From a bacterium 42_11 (GTDB taxonomy: Bacteria > Synergistota > GBS-1), in NCBI GenBank assembly GCA_001508835.1, contig LGFB01000021.1:1-11436 (forward strand): 11,436 bases of DNA, written 5' to 3'. Positions 1 through 7,460 of the stretch are shown here, piece by piece. The translations under genes were made by a program, and so were the position numbers. The notes under the pieces were generated by a model, which was not told the DNA's origin, made no database searches, and worked only from the letters and a program-made list of their open reading frames with translations. Each line of letters opens with the position of its first letter. The stretch's first letter is position 1.

Positions 1-2
1 GT

Positions 3-152
3 ATTGCGGAAGATGAACTTCAATGTGAGATAAGCGAAAGCTCAAGCTTCAACATAGTAAGAGGCTTTTACACTTGTGGAAAGAACATAAGGATAAAGGC
101 GCAAATCAAACCGGGATTAAGATTTTCCTTGGGAGGAAACAAAAATGCTTAG
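3..152 (+). CDS. 3' end of an unidentified upstream gene (partial, cut by window edge)
   Basis: One forward frame is open from the window edge to a TAG stop at 150-152, giving 49 residues of a C-terminus. It contains two cysteines (in LQCEIS and FYTCGK) and a basic, beta-strand-like end (KNIRIKAQIKPGLRFS). The frame runs 8 bases into the following deacetylase gene, whose ribosome site (GGGAGGA) lies within it; such an overlap is usual for cotranscribed genes. That overlap, and the absence of stops over 147 bases, are the only reasons to call it coding. I do not recognise the family and propose no function. Confidence 0.5.
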   Translation: MAEDELQCEISESSSFNIVRGFYTCGKNIRIKAQIKPGLRFSLGGNKNA

Positions 153-1455
153 AGCTAAAAACAGGCTGGCTATCGTATTCTTCCCTGCGTTTGACTGGGC
201 AATAAGCCCAAACCATCCAGAAAGGGAGGAGCGCCTTCTTTACACTCAAGATCAGCTCTTAGAAGAGGGTGTGCCAGATATAGAAGGGATAGACTTCTAC
301 AATCCAAGCATAGCTACCGAAAAGGATATACAAAGAGTACACTTTTGTGTACCAGACGTAAAAACGCGAGTTCCTCAACCTCATTTAATATCCGCAGGAG
401 GAGCTATCAAAGCAGCCGAAACGGTCTTGAAGGGAGAAGCAGACAAAGCCTTTGCGCTTGTAAGACCACCAGGGCACCACGCCCAAAGGGTGGTCTGGGG
501 TGATAGAGGCTTTTGCATAATAAATGTGGAAGCTGTTATGTTAGAAAACATTAGACAACGATTCGGAAACAAAAAAGTTGCTATCATAGATACCGACTGT
601 CATCACGGAGATGGAACACAGGATATCTACTGGAACGATAAGGATACCTTATATATATCAATACATCAAGACGGGAGAACGCTTTACCCTGGAACAGGTT
701 TTCCGGAAGAGCTTGGGGGACCAGCCGTCATAGGCTATAACATCAACATCCCCTTACCGCCCGGCACAGGAGAAGAAGGATTTCTATATGTTATTGATAA
801 TCTGGTTCTTCCCATATTAGAAGAGTATAAACCAGAACTTGTCATAAACTCTGCGGGACAGGACAACCACTACAGCGATCCCATAACAAACATGAATTTC
901 ACCGCCCAAGGATATGCAAAGCTCACGGAAAAGCTTAATCCCGATATTGCCGTATTAGAGGGAGGCTATTCAATAGAAGGCGCTTTACCTTACGTAAATC
1001 TTGGTATCATACTGGCCTTGGCAGGCTTAGACTATTCTCATGTCATAGAGCCCGATTATCAGCCAGAGAGAATGAAACAATCGCCGAAAATTACAGAATA
1101 CATTAAGAGGCTCTGTGATGAGATATACGAAATCTGGAAGAACAGAGAAAGCTTAAAACATGAAATAATTAAAAATCGAAAATATATAACAAGAAAAAGA
1201 AACATCTATTATGATACTGATGGAATTCTCGAAAAGCAAACCCAGACATTTAAAATCTGCTCTAATTGTTCAGGGTTAAACACTATAGAATCGGAATCAG
1301 ATTGGGGAGTAAAGATATTCGCTATTACCATACCTAAAGATGCATGTGAAACTTGCCTCAACGAGGGATATAAATTATTTGAGAAGACGGAAAGAGGAAG
1401 ATACTACAAGGTCTATCTTCAAGATAGGATTAACGATACCTTCATGACCAAATAG
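145..1455 (+). CDS. Histone deacetylase / acetoin utilization (AcuC)-like family Zn amidohydrolase with C-terminal zinc-ribbon-like tail
   Basis: A 436-residue member of the arginase/deacetylase superfamily, whose members remove acetyl groups from acetyl-lysine, acetylpolyamines or related amides in the cytoplasm. The catalytic core is about residues 1-300. It shows RPPGHHA with the His pair H111/H112, the zinc-ligand motif DTDCHHGDGTQ (D151, H153), the third ligand D240 in SAGQDNH, and the active-site tyrosine motif EGGY (Y275). After a charged, AT-rich linker (about 310-365) comes a tail with two CxxC pairs (C372/C375 and C401/C404), which looks like a zinc ribbon and is not part of the usual core. 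ATG 145 is preceded by GGGAGGA at seven bases. The gene is probably cotranscribed with the partial gene before it. It ends one base from the stop of the convergent dctM. In Bacillus, AcuC deacetylates acetyl-CoA synthetase; the nearby E1 genes make a similar metabolic role conceivable, but the substrate cannot be read from sequence. Confidence 0.9.
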   Translation: MLRAKNRLAIVFFPAFDWAISPNHPEREERLLYTQDQLLEEGVPDIEGIDFYNPSIATEKDIQRVHFCVPDVKTRVPQPHLISAGGAIKAAETVLKGEADKAFALVRPPGHHAQRVVWGDRGFCIINVEAVMLENIRQRFGNKKVAIIDTDCHHGDGTQDIYWNDKDTLYISIHQDGRTLYPGTGFPEELGGPAVIGYNINIPLPPGTGEEGFLYVIDNLVLPILEEYKPELVINSAGQDNHYSDPITNMNFTAQGYAKLTEKLNPDIAVLEGGYSIEGALPYVNLGIILALAGLDYSHVIEPDYQPERMKQSPKITEYIKRLCDEIYEIWKNRESLKHEIIKNRKYITRKRNIYYDTDGILEKQTQTFKICSNCSGLNTIESESDWGVKIFAITIPKDACETCLNEGYKLFEKTERGRYYKVYLQDRINDTFMTK

Positions 1456-1456
1456 G

Positions 1457-2737
1457 TTATCTTATAAAACCCAAAAGCTTCGGCAAAAACATAGATATAG
1501 GTTCAAAATATGTCACCAAAGCCAGAACAAATATCTCTGCTATGACAAACTTGTAAACAGCAGCAGAGACCTTTTCCAAAGAAAGCCCTGTTATACCACA
1601 ACTAACGAACAAGCAAACACCAACAGGCGGGGTAACCATACCTATTGCTAAGTTTAAAACCATCATAAAACCAAAGTGAAGCGGATGAACTCCCATTTTG
1701 GCAGCAATAGGAGCAAGAATTGGTGCCAAGATGATTATTGCTGCTCCAGTTTCCATAAACATTCCCACTACAAGTAAAAAGATGTTAACAAACAAGAGGA
1801 AAATATATTTATTGTGAGAAAAAGCTAAAAAGGCAGAAGCTATCTTCTGCGGAATGAGGTTAGCCGCTATAACCCAAGCAAAAACATTAGCCATGGATAT
1901 TATCAAAAGTATAGAAGCCACCGTGATGCCACTCTGTAAAAGAACCTGAGGAATATCTCTCCACTTTAACTCCCTGTATATGAACTTCCCGACAATGAAA
2001 GAGTAGACAACCGCGACTGCTGCAGCTTCCGTAGGAGTAAACACCCCAAACAAGATGCCCCCAAGAATTATAAGCGGAGAGAGCAATGCCCAGAAGGCTC
2101 CTTTAAATTCTTTCCAAACCCTTATCAAGGAGAAACTTTCAACTATGGGATAGTTCCTCGTCCTTGACTCAAGGAATATAGTGAACATCATGGCCAAACC
2201 AAGCAAAACACCGGGAATAAAGCCCGCGGCGAAAAGTCCCCCTATTGAAACACCTACAGAAACACCATATATCACCATTATTATGCTTGGAGGAATTATC
2301 GGACCTATAGTAGCAGCTGCCGCAGTTAGTGCTGCACTAAAATCCTTCTCGTAACCGCTTTTCTCCATGGCAGGTATGAGAATGGAACCGATAGCCGAAG
2401 CATCAGCAATAGCGGAACCGCTTATCCCAGCGAAAAACATGTTAGCAACCACATTCGAATGAGCAAGGCCTCCTTTAATATGCCCTACAAGGCTATTGGC
2501 GAATCTTATTATCCTTATGGTTGTCCCCCCTCTGTTCATAAGCTCACCAGCTAATATGAAGAAAGGCACAGCCATAAGAGGGAAAGAATCTATACCCGTA
2601 AACATTCTCTGGGTCACAACCTGAAGCGGAACCCCCATAGCGAGTATGCAAACAAATCCTGTTATACCTAAAACGAGCGCAATAGGAACCCCTAAAAGGA
2701 AGGTAATAGAAAAAGCCAGAACGATTAGAGTTATCAT
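1457..2737 (-). CDS. dctM: TRAP transporter large membrane subunit (DctM family)
   Basis: The 426-residue large permease of a tripartite ATP-independent periplasmic transporter, which uses an ion gradient to import an organic acid delivered by the binding protein. It is hydrophobic throughout, with roughly a dozen membrane segments. Family motifs are clear: FAGISGSAIADASAIG at 102-117, IGPIIPPSIIMVIYG at about 144-158, and the matching second-half motif GMVTPPVGVCLFV near the C-terminus. The length is normal for the family. ATG 2735-2737 overlaps the dctQ stop in an ATGA arrangement and has GGAGGAGGAG just upstream, so it is translationally coupled to dctQ. Its TAA stop is one base from the stop of the convergent deacetylase gene, leaving no room for a separate terminator. 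Confidence 0.95.
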   Translation of the reverse strand: MITLIVLAFSITFLLGVPIALVLGITGFVCILAMGVPLQVVTQRMFTGIDSFPLMAVPFFILAGELMNRGGTTIRIIRFANSLVGHIKGGLAHSNVVANMFFAGISGSAIADASAIGSILIPAMEKSGYEKDFSAALTAAAATIGPIIPPSIIMVIYGVSVGVSIGGLFAAGFIPGVLLGLAMMFTIFLESRTRNYPIVESFSLIRVWKEFKGAFWALLSPLIILGGILFGVFTPTEAAAVAVVYSFIVGKFIYRELKWRDIPQVLLQSGITVASILLIISMANVFAWVIAANLIPQKIASAFLAFSHNKYIFLLFVNIFLLVVGMFMETGAAIIILAPILAPIAAKMGVHPLHFGFMMVLNLAIGMVTPPVGVCLFVSCGITGLSLEKVSAAVYKFVIAEIFVLALVTYFEPISMFLPKLLGFIR

Positions 2738-3261
2738 TCTCCGTTCTCCTCCTCCAACAACCTTTTAAGTTCTACATTGGCAGTGGAGAAAAACTCCATA
2801 GACCGGGATAACAACCTTTCAATAAGGTGAAGTAACATGTATAGGCACCCAAAGGGAATCGCAAAATAAGGAATCACCATCGGCATCCCAATGGCAGGAG
2901 AAATCTGGGTTCTTAACGTTAACAGGAGATTTATCCCTTGATAAACCAAAATAGCAAGAAATACGATAACCATAACTTCAGAGAAAACAAGCAAAGGTTG
3001 TCTTAACTTCAAAGGGAGCTTACTAATAAACATGGTAACCCCAATGTGTCTTCCCTTCTTCAAAGCGATTCCGGCTCCGAGATAAGTTACCCATACCATC
3101 ATGTATCTTGCTGCCTCTTCAGACCAAGTTAAAGGACTATGAATAACGAACCTGAACACAACAGCTAAAAAGATAATAACACTCATAAAAGCCATTAAAA
3201 TGACTATTCCCCACATCGCAACGACATCAAAGAAATTCAATACTCGTTTAAGAAAATACAT
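2734..3261 (-). CDS. dctQ: TRAP transporter small membrane subunit (DctQ family)
   Basis: A 175-residue small permease that binds the large subunit in the membrane. It has four hydrophobic segments at about residues 13-39, 51-67, 89-115 and 127-147. The family hallmark follows segment 1: a W-S-E-E-A-A-R-Y stretch (W46 onward) leading into LGAGIALKKGRHIGV. The charged C-terminal tail is probably cytoplasmic. The start is ATG 3259-3261: an in-frame TAG lies directly upstream, so no earlier start is possible. The nearest purine-rich ribosome site (GGGAGGG) is unusually far, about 13 bases. It is the second gene of dctP-dctQ-dctM, separated from dctP by 92 bases with a strong hairpin. Confidence 0.92.
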   Translation of the reverse strand: MYFLKRVLNFFDVVAMWGIVILMAFMSVIIFLAVVFRFVIHSPLTWSEEAARYMMVWVTYLGAGIALKKGRHIGVTMFISKLPLKLRQPLLVFSEVMVIVFLAILVYQGINLLLTLRTQISPAIGMPMVIPYFAIPFGCLYMLLHLIERLLSRSMEFFSTANVELKRLLEEENGE

Positions 3262-3290
3262 CTACTATCGAATGCCCTCCCTTCAAAATT

Positions 3291-3321
3291 AAAGGGGGCT
3301 TAATATGAAACCGCCCCCTTT
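3291..3321 (-). terminator. Hairpin between dctP and dctQ (attenuator or mRNA-processing/stability element)
   Basis: A perfect 9-bp stem (AAAGGGGGC paired with GCCCCCTTT) closes a 13-base loop, about 30 bases after the dctP stop and 30 before the dctQ start. On the - strand it is followed by TTTAATTTT, a weak U tract, so partial termination is possible. Inference: such elements between a binding-protein gene and its permeases often let the binding protein be made in excess. The opposite strand reads GCCCCCTTTTT, but no + strand gene uses it. Confidence 0.6.
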
Positions 3322-3353
3322 TTAATCGATAATTTTATTGATTTATCCACTAA

Positions 3354-4388
3354 CTATTTTATCATCTCCCTTTCCTTGGCCTCCGCCGCTTTAACAGCTT
3401 CTATAATTTCGTTGACCCATTTTTCTCCAACTTCCTTCTTAACGTATTCCAAGACAGCAGGTTGAGAAAGCTCCCTAAACTGTTTTGCCTCCTCAGCAGT
3501 GGGAACATATATCTTCATGCCTTGCTTCTGAAGATTAACCAAGCCCGTTTGAACCTGCCTTTCCGTCAAAGCCCTTTGAGCGATCTTAAAAAGCTGGGCT
3601 CCCTCATATATTATTAACTTTTGCTCTTCAGTAAACTTGTTCCACACCTTGTCATTAACAAACATGATAAGCGGATTGTAAAGATGTCCATCCAAAACAA
3701 CATACTTGGAAACCTCGTAAAACTTCATATTGTTTATTAAAGTGATGGGACATTCAGCTCCACCCACAACTCCTTGCTGTAAAGCCATGTAAAGCTCACC
3801 AAAAGCAATAGGCGTGGGAGAAGCCCCCAAGGCTTCAACCAGCTTCATATGAGCTGGGTTTTCCATGGTTCTTATCTTTAATCCCTTCATATCTGCCGGT
3901 GAATGAACTTCCTTCTTGATCGTGAAGAAATGTCTATAACCGTTTTCGCTGATAGCAAGACAACGAACACCCGTTTCCTTCAACATTTCCCCCATAAGCT
4001 TTTGCCCGAAGGGGCCATCTAAGACTTCCCATGCTACATATACATTGGGGAAAAGGTAAGGGATATCAAATACCATAATCGGCTTAAACAGGGTTGGAAT
4101 TGGACCTGTGGTTATCGTCCCAAATTCAATAGAACCTATCTTTAAGCCCTCAAGGATCTCCTTCTCGTTTCCAAGCTGTGAGGCATGAAAGGCATTAACC
4201 TTTATCTCCCCATTAGTCTTGGTAAAAACATAATTAGCAAAGATATCAACAGCTATAACGGTCCTATCCTGAGGGTCAGCTGGTCCTGCATTAGCAAGCT
4301 TAAAATTGGAAACCGCGTAGGAAGACATAGGGAAAATAGAGCTAAGCAGCAACACGAACAAGACCCAGATCACACACTTTTTAAACAT
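3354..4388 (-). CDS. dctP: TRAP transporter solute-binding protein (DctP family), exported
   Basis: The extracytoplasmic receptor that captures the substrate and hands it to DctQM. Starting at ATG 4386-4388 it has 344 residues: a Sec signal peptide (FKK, hydrophobic core at about 6-20, likely cleavage after SSYA at residue 25), then the mature domain beginning VSNFKLANAG. DctP family signatures are present: HASQLGNEKEILEGLKIGSIE, the KGLKIRTMENP segment with R173 where the family arginine usually contacts a substrate carboxylate, and GELYMALQQGVVGGAE. An in-frame GTG nine bases upstream is open, but it lies inside the ribosome site AAGGAGGTG, which is six bases from the ATG, so the ATG is preferred. 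It is first in its operon, with a candidate promoter upstream. The ligand is probably a small carboxylate; it cannot be specified from sequence. Confidence 0.95.
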   Translation of the reverse strand: MFKKCVIWVLFVLLLSSIFPMSSYAVSNFKLANAGPADPQDRTVIAVDIFANYVFTKTNGEIKVNAFHASQLGNEKEILEGLKIGSIEFGTITTGPIPTLFKPIMVFDIPYLFPNVYVAWEVLDGPFGQKLMGEMLKETGVRCLAISENGYRHFFTIKKEVHSPADMKGLKIRTMENPAHMKLVEALGASPTPIAFGELYMALQQGVVGGAECPITLINNMKFYEVSKYVVLDGHLYNPLIMFVNDKVWNKFTEEQKLIIYEGAQLFKIAQRALTERQVQTGLVNLQKQGMKIYVPTAEEAKQFRELSQPAVLEYVKKEVGEKWVNEIIEAVKAAEAKEREMIK

Positions 4389-4394
4389 AGAAAG

Positions 4395-4403
4395 CACCTC
4401 CTT
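4395..4403 (-). promoter_or_regulatory. Ribosome binding site of dctP (decides the start)
   Basis: AAGGAGGTG on the - strand, six bases before ATG 4388. It covers an in-frame GTG (4395-4397), which therefore cannot be the start. Confidence 0.8.
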
Positions 4404-4425
4404 TGGAAATTTTTCCTTTAGGAAG

Positions 4426-4454
4426 ATTATATATCATTATGAAGATATTATCTA
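4426..4454 (-). promoter_or_regulatory. Candidate promoter of the dctPQM operon
   Basis: On the - strand a perfect TATAAT (-10, 4426-4431) stands 17 bases from TAGATA (-35, 4449-4454, four of six matches to TTGACA). Transcription would start near 4419, leaving a leader of about 30 bases before dctP. The 80-base gap between the AcoX-like gene and dctP is AT-rich and contains two copies of GAAGAT (4422-4427 and 4441-4446, + strand), which might form part of an operator. No terminator is visible before it, so read-through from the upstream operon is also possible. Confidence 0.5.
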
Positions 4455-4468
4455 CCACTATCTAAAAA

Positions 4469-5458
4469 CTAACTTCTTAAAAAACGTCTTTCGCTGGCCA
4501 ATTTCAACGTCTTCTTTATGTCTATAACAAGAGGGCCATTCCTTGTCACTCTAACTTCCCAATTTTCTTCAGAGAATTCTATTTCCCTTTCCCCATCAAG
4601 AGCTATAACCCCTCTACTGAGAGAAAGTTTATATTTTTCGTCCAAAGGTATCTCAGAAAAAGATTCAACAAAAACTTCTTTAACTACACCAGGAACCAGC
4701 GGTGCATAGAGTTTTTTTCCAGCCTCCCCCAGCTTTACATAAATTCCCCTATCATCGAGTTCATCGGTGGGGATTAAATATCCAGCAATGGAAGAGGCCC
4801 CTATAGAGTCCGGCTTGGCCACCGTGGAAAAAACTTCCTTTATTTCTTCGGGATGCCATATTGCCTTTGAACCGATAAAGGAGCAATCTAAAGCAACTAA
4901 GTCAACCAAAGCAATATCCACCACATCACCACCTCTAAGAAGTTCAACCCGTTTAGCTCTATAACAACCCTCCTCTTTTCCAACTACGCCTTTAGCGATT
5001 GCAGCAGCAGCCAAAGCCGCAACCGTTCCCTCCACCATATAGGGAAAAACGTTATTAGTTCCGGTGGAAATGGGAAGCAAAGGAACTTCGCTACAGGGAG
5101 ACAACCCTTTTGCAACTACCCTATTCGTCCCATCTCCACCAAGCGTTATTAGGCAATCTACCCCGCATCTTTCCAAAATCGATGCAGCCTTTGTAGAATC
5201 ATTTTGGGTAAATTCCACATCCATATCTATAATCCCAACTTCCATATTAACCTTTCCCAGAGACTTTAAGGCCCTCCAGCCTATCTGAAAATAATCTGGC
5301 ATAAATATAACCTCTTTTATGCCAACCTCCTCAAATACAGAAAGCATTCTCTTTACTATATTAACCTTTTCATTGTTATCAAAAACAGAACCGTGAGCTA
5401 CCAATCTTCTTATATCTTTGCCCGACGCTGGATTAGCTATTATACCTATCCTACTCAT
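4469..5458 (-). CDS. ATP-NAD kinase family protein (AcoX-like)
   Basis: A 329-residue protein of the NAD kinase/diacylglycerol kinase-like superfamily. The nucleotide-binding signatures are visible: an N-terminal IANPASGKDIRR (7-18), the central TLGGDGTNR with GGDGT at 107-111, and PISTGTNN (129-136). The C-terminal half is beta-rich and ends in a basic stretch. Proteins of this type are encoded with acetoin dehydrogenase E1 genes as AcoX, whose biochemical role is not settled; NAD or another small molecule may be phosphorylated. It follows the E1 beta gene after a terminator-like hairpin and has its own strong ribosome site (AAAGGAGGA) eight bases before ATG 5456-5458. It may therefore be expressed at a lower, read-through level. 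It lies between the E1 genes and the TRAP operon, in the same direction as both. Confidence 0.85.
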   Translation of the reverse strand: MSRIGIIANPASGKDIRRLVAHGSVFDNNEKVNIVKRMLSVFEEVGIKEVIFMPDYFQIGWRALKSLGKVNMEVGIIDMDVEFTQNDSTKAASILERCGVDCLITLGGDGTNRVVAKGLSPCSEVPLLPISTGTNNVFPYMVEGTVAALAAAAIAKGVVGKEEGCYRAKRVELLRGGDVVDIALVDLVALDCSFIGSKAIWHPEEIKEVFSTVAKPDSIGASSIAGYLIPTDELDDRGIYVKLGEAGKKLYAPLVPGVVKEVFVESFSEIPLDEKYKLSLSRGVIALDGEREIEFSEENWEVRVTRNGPLVIDIKKTLKLASERRFLRS

Positions 5459-5476
5459 GAAGAGTTCCTCCTTTGA

Positions 5477-5509
5477 AGAAAAGTAAAGGGGCCTCTATTA
5501 AGAGGCCCC
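5477..5509 (-). terminator. Rho-independent terminator or attenuator after the E1 beta gene
   Basis: On the - strand a 9-bp GC-rich stem (GGGGCCTCT paired with AGAGGCCCC, 5488-5509, loop TAAT) is followed by the T-rich stretch TTTACTTTTCTT. It sits 8 bases after the in-frame stop of the displaced E1 beta C-terminus and 30 bases before the AcoX-like gene. It probably ends or attenuates the SDR-to-E1 transcript. No promoter with good hexamers is apparent between it and the AcoX-like gene. Confidence 0.75.
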
Positions 5510-5516
5510 CTGTTCC

Positions 5517-5669
5517 TCACTTAAGAATGGTCTTAGCAGCATTAACGATGTCTTCAACCTGAGGAATAACAAATCTTTCAAGAGGAGGAGAAAACGGAAT
5601 AGGAACGTTTTTGCCACAGACCCTCTTCACAGGAGCATCAAGATATTCAAAAGCCTTCTCCATTATGAT
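5517..5669 (-). pseudogene. Displaced C-terminal segment of the E1 beta subunit (out of frame)
   Basis: In a different frame from the body of the E1 beta gene, the - strand encodes [13 protein letters not shown] followed by [13 protein letters not shown] and [17 protein letters not shown], then TGA at 5517-5519. This is the standard end of an E1 beta/transketolase C-terminal domain. The frame opens after a TAG at 5670-5672. The longest possible independent product starts at ATG 5661-5663 and has 48 residues. A GGAGGAG about 12-14 bases before that ATG could allow weak re-initiation. I read it as the severed end of the upstream gene: a gapless join would restore a protein of about 324 residues, the normal length. 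Confidence 0.85.
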
Positions 5670-6486
5670 CTATCTCTCCTCCAAAACCGTTCCTTTCAAC
5701 CGCTTCATGGACTACAAGAGCTTTATGTGTCTTCTTAACCGATGACAATATTGTCTCCTCATCAAGAGGGTAAAGGGTTCTGGGGTCTATAACCTCCACG
5801 GAAACGCCCTCTTTTTCAAGCAAAGAAGCGGCCTCCAAAGCTTTATGAACCATCAAAGAGGTAGCTATTATCGTTAAATCTTTCCCCTCCCTCTTTACGT
5901 CTGCAACTCCTAAAGGAACAATATAATCTTCCTCGGGAACTGGCCCCTTAACTCCATAGAGCATTTTGTGTTCTAAGAATATAACAGGGTTATCATCTCG
6001 TATCGAAGCCTTAAGTAACCCTTTAGCATCATAAGGAGTCGACGGCATAACAACCTTAAGTCCAGGAAGGTGAGTAAACCAAGCCTCGAGACTTTGCGAA
6101 TGCTGAGCTGCAGCACAAAGACCACCTCCAACGGGGGTCCTCACTACCATGGGGATTGAAACTTTTCCACCAAACATATATCTCATCTTTGCCGCCTGAT
6201 TAGTTATTTCATCCATTGCCACTCCCATAAAATCACAGAACATTATTTCAGCTACAGGTCTCATACCGGTAGCTGCAGCACCAACTGCAGAGCCTATTAT
6301 AGCTGTCTCGCTTATAGGTGTATCTCTAACACGCTCATCGCCAAACTCCTCCCAGAGCCCCTTCGTTACTCCAAAACATCCACCAAATCTACCCACATCC
6401 TCCCCAAGAATGAATACCTTATCGTTTTGTTTCATTTCCTCCCTTAAAGCTTCCCTTATAGCCTCCGCATATGTAATTTCCCTCAT
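5647..6486 (-). CDS. TPP-dependent 2-oxoacid/acetoin dehydrogenase E1 component, beta subunit (AcoB/PdhB type), frameshifted near the 3' end
   Basis: The beta half of the alpha2-beta2 E1 enzyme, which decarboxylates or cleaves a 2-oxo acid or acetoin using thiamine diphosphate. Starting at ATG 6484-6486 the frame gives 279 residues. Seen: [10 protein letters not shown], the TPP-activating glutamate in PISETAI (E60), [13 protein letters not shown] with the conserved His-Ser (about 129-132), and the transketolase C-terminal domain from about residue 200 ([13 protein letters not shown]). It runs normally through NGFGGEI (about 266-272), then turns to DHNGEGF and stops. The expected remainder is one frame away at 5517-5669. 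Family spacing suggests about five bases missing at roughly 5664-5673. A GTG nine bases upstream (6493-6495) is in frame but lies inside the ribosome site AGGGGGTG, so ATG is preferred. The gene follows E1 alpha by 12 bases. Without its last 48 residues the protein may be unstable; a base-calling error is the main alternative. Confidence 0.9.
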   Translation of the reverse strand: MREITYAEAIREALREEMKQNDKVFILGEDVGRFGGCFGVTKGLWEEFGDERVRDTPISETAIIGSAVGAAATGMRPVAEIMFCDFMGVAMDEITNQAAKMRYMFGGKVSIPMVVRTPVGGGLCAAAQHSQSLEAWFTHLPGLKVVMPSTPYDAKGLLKASIRDDNPVIFLEHKMLYGVKGPVPEEDYIVPLGVADVKREGKDLTIIATSLMVHKALEAASLLEKEGVSVEVIDPRTLYPLDEETILSSVKKTHKALVVHEAVERNGFGGEIDHNGEGF

Positions 6487-6498
6487 AATGAGCACCCC

Positions 6499-7455
6499 CT
6501 AAGCATAAACATCCTCAAGGGCCTCTTCGGGCTCCGGATACGGACTTTCCTCTGCAAACCTTACAGCTTCTTCAACCTCTTTTGCAATCATCTCTTCTAT
6601 CTCCCTTATCTTAGCTTCATCGAGCACTCCCATTTTTAAAAGTTTTTCCTCAAAACGCTTTATAGGGCATTTCTTTCTCCATTCCTCTATTTCCTCCTGA
6701 GTTCTATAAATTTGAGGATCTCCCTCAAAGTGGCCCCTCCAACGAGCCGTTTTAGCTTCTATTAATGTAGGTCCTCCACCAGCGCGGGCTCTACTCACGG
6801 CCTCCTTAACCGCTTCATAAACGGCTATAACATCGTTACCATCAACAACTACGCCAGGTATACCGTAAGCAGATGCTCTATCCGCTATATCATCGATAGC
6901 CATTCCCTTTCGCTGAGGCATAGATATACCATACATATTATTCTCGCAAAGGAATATGACCGGGAGTTTCCATATAGAGGCCATGTTTAAGCTCTCGTGA
7001 AAAGTTCCCCTATTTGAAGCACCATCGCTAAAGAAGCATAAAGCGACTCTTCCATTCTTCTGAAGATGGCTTGACAAAGCTGCGCCCGTTGCTATAGGAA
7101 GGCCAGCACCCACTATACCATTAGCACCGAGTATACCAAGGTCCACGTCTGCTATATGCATTGAGCCTCCTTTGCCTTTACAATATCCGGTCTTTTTACC
7201 GTAAAGCTCCGCCATCATATACTTAAGGTCTCCACCCTTGGCTATTAAGTGGCCATGCCCCCTATGAGTGCTCGTTATATAATCGGTAGGCTCTAAAGCT
7301 GAGCATGCCCCTACAGCCACCGCCTCTTCTCCTATATAGGAATGAACAAATCCCGGTATCTTACCTTGAGCAAAAAGCTCCACCACTTTCTCCTCAAAAC
7401 GCCTTATCCTTAACATAGAGGTATACATGTTAATCCAAAGCTTCTCTTCACCCAA
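6499..7455 (-). CDS. TPP-dependent 2-oxoacid/acetoin dehydrogenase E1 component, alpha subunit (AcoA/PdhA type)
   Basis: A 318-residue TPP-binding alpha subunit. Family motifs in order: MLRIRRFEEKV (14-24), HSYIGEEAVAVG (38-49), HRGHGH (64-69), GKGGSMHI (95-101), and the TPP/Mg motif from SDGASNRGTFHESLN (143-157) to ENN (171-173). The motif normally begins GDG; here the first Gly is Ser (S143), while the metal-binding D144 and N-terminal arrangement are kept. RWRGHFEGDP (238-247) is typical of this group. The start is TTG 7453-7455, chosen because a G-rich ribosome site (AAAGGGGGGG) lies six bases upstream and the N-terminus then matches family length; the next ATG is residue 10. It pairs with E1 beta 12 bases downstream. 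No lipoyl-bearing E2 or E3 gene is in the window, so whether it acts in a dehydrogenase complex is open. The substrate (pyruvate, branched 2-oxo acid, acetoin or other) cannot be assigned. Confidence 0.93.
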   Translation of the reverse strand: MGEEKLWINMYTSMLRIRRFEEKVVELFAQGKIPGFVHSYIGEEAVAVGACSALEPTDYITSTHRGHGHLIAKGGDLKYMMAELYGKKTGYCKGKGGSMHIADVDLGILGANGIVGAGLPIATGAALSSHLQKNGRVALCFFSDGASNRGTFHESLNMASIWKLPVIFLCENNMYGISMPQRKGMAIDDIADRASAYGIPGVVVDGNDVIAVYEAVKEAVSRARAGGGPTLIEAKTARWRGHFEGDPQIYRTQEEIEEWRKKCPIKRFEEKLLKMGVLDEAKIREIEEMIAKEVEEAVRFAEESPYPEPEEALEDVYA

Positions 7456-7460
7456 GGCCT

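Noticed and set aside
463..496. Inverted repeat AGACCACC/GGTGGTCT with an 18-base loop inside the deacetylase gene
   Set aside because: The left arm lies in the conserved RPPGHH-coding region; an 8-bp stem with a long loop in coding DNA is easily explained by chance.
4389..4397. GTG start for dctP giving three extra residues
   Set aside because: The GTG lies inside the Shine-Dalgarno sequence; ATG 4388 has ideal spacing and gives a normal signal peptide.
5488..5509. Riboswitch or other regulatory leader for the AcoX-like gene
   Set aside because: The spacer is under 60 bases and is fully explained by a simple terminator-type hairpin plus a ribosome site.
5664..5673. Programmed ribosomal frameshift in the E1 beta gene
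   Set aside because: There is no slippery heptamer, no stop or hungry codon at the shift point and no clear stimulatory hairpin right after it. The protein family does not use recoding, and the join appears to lack five bases.
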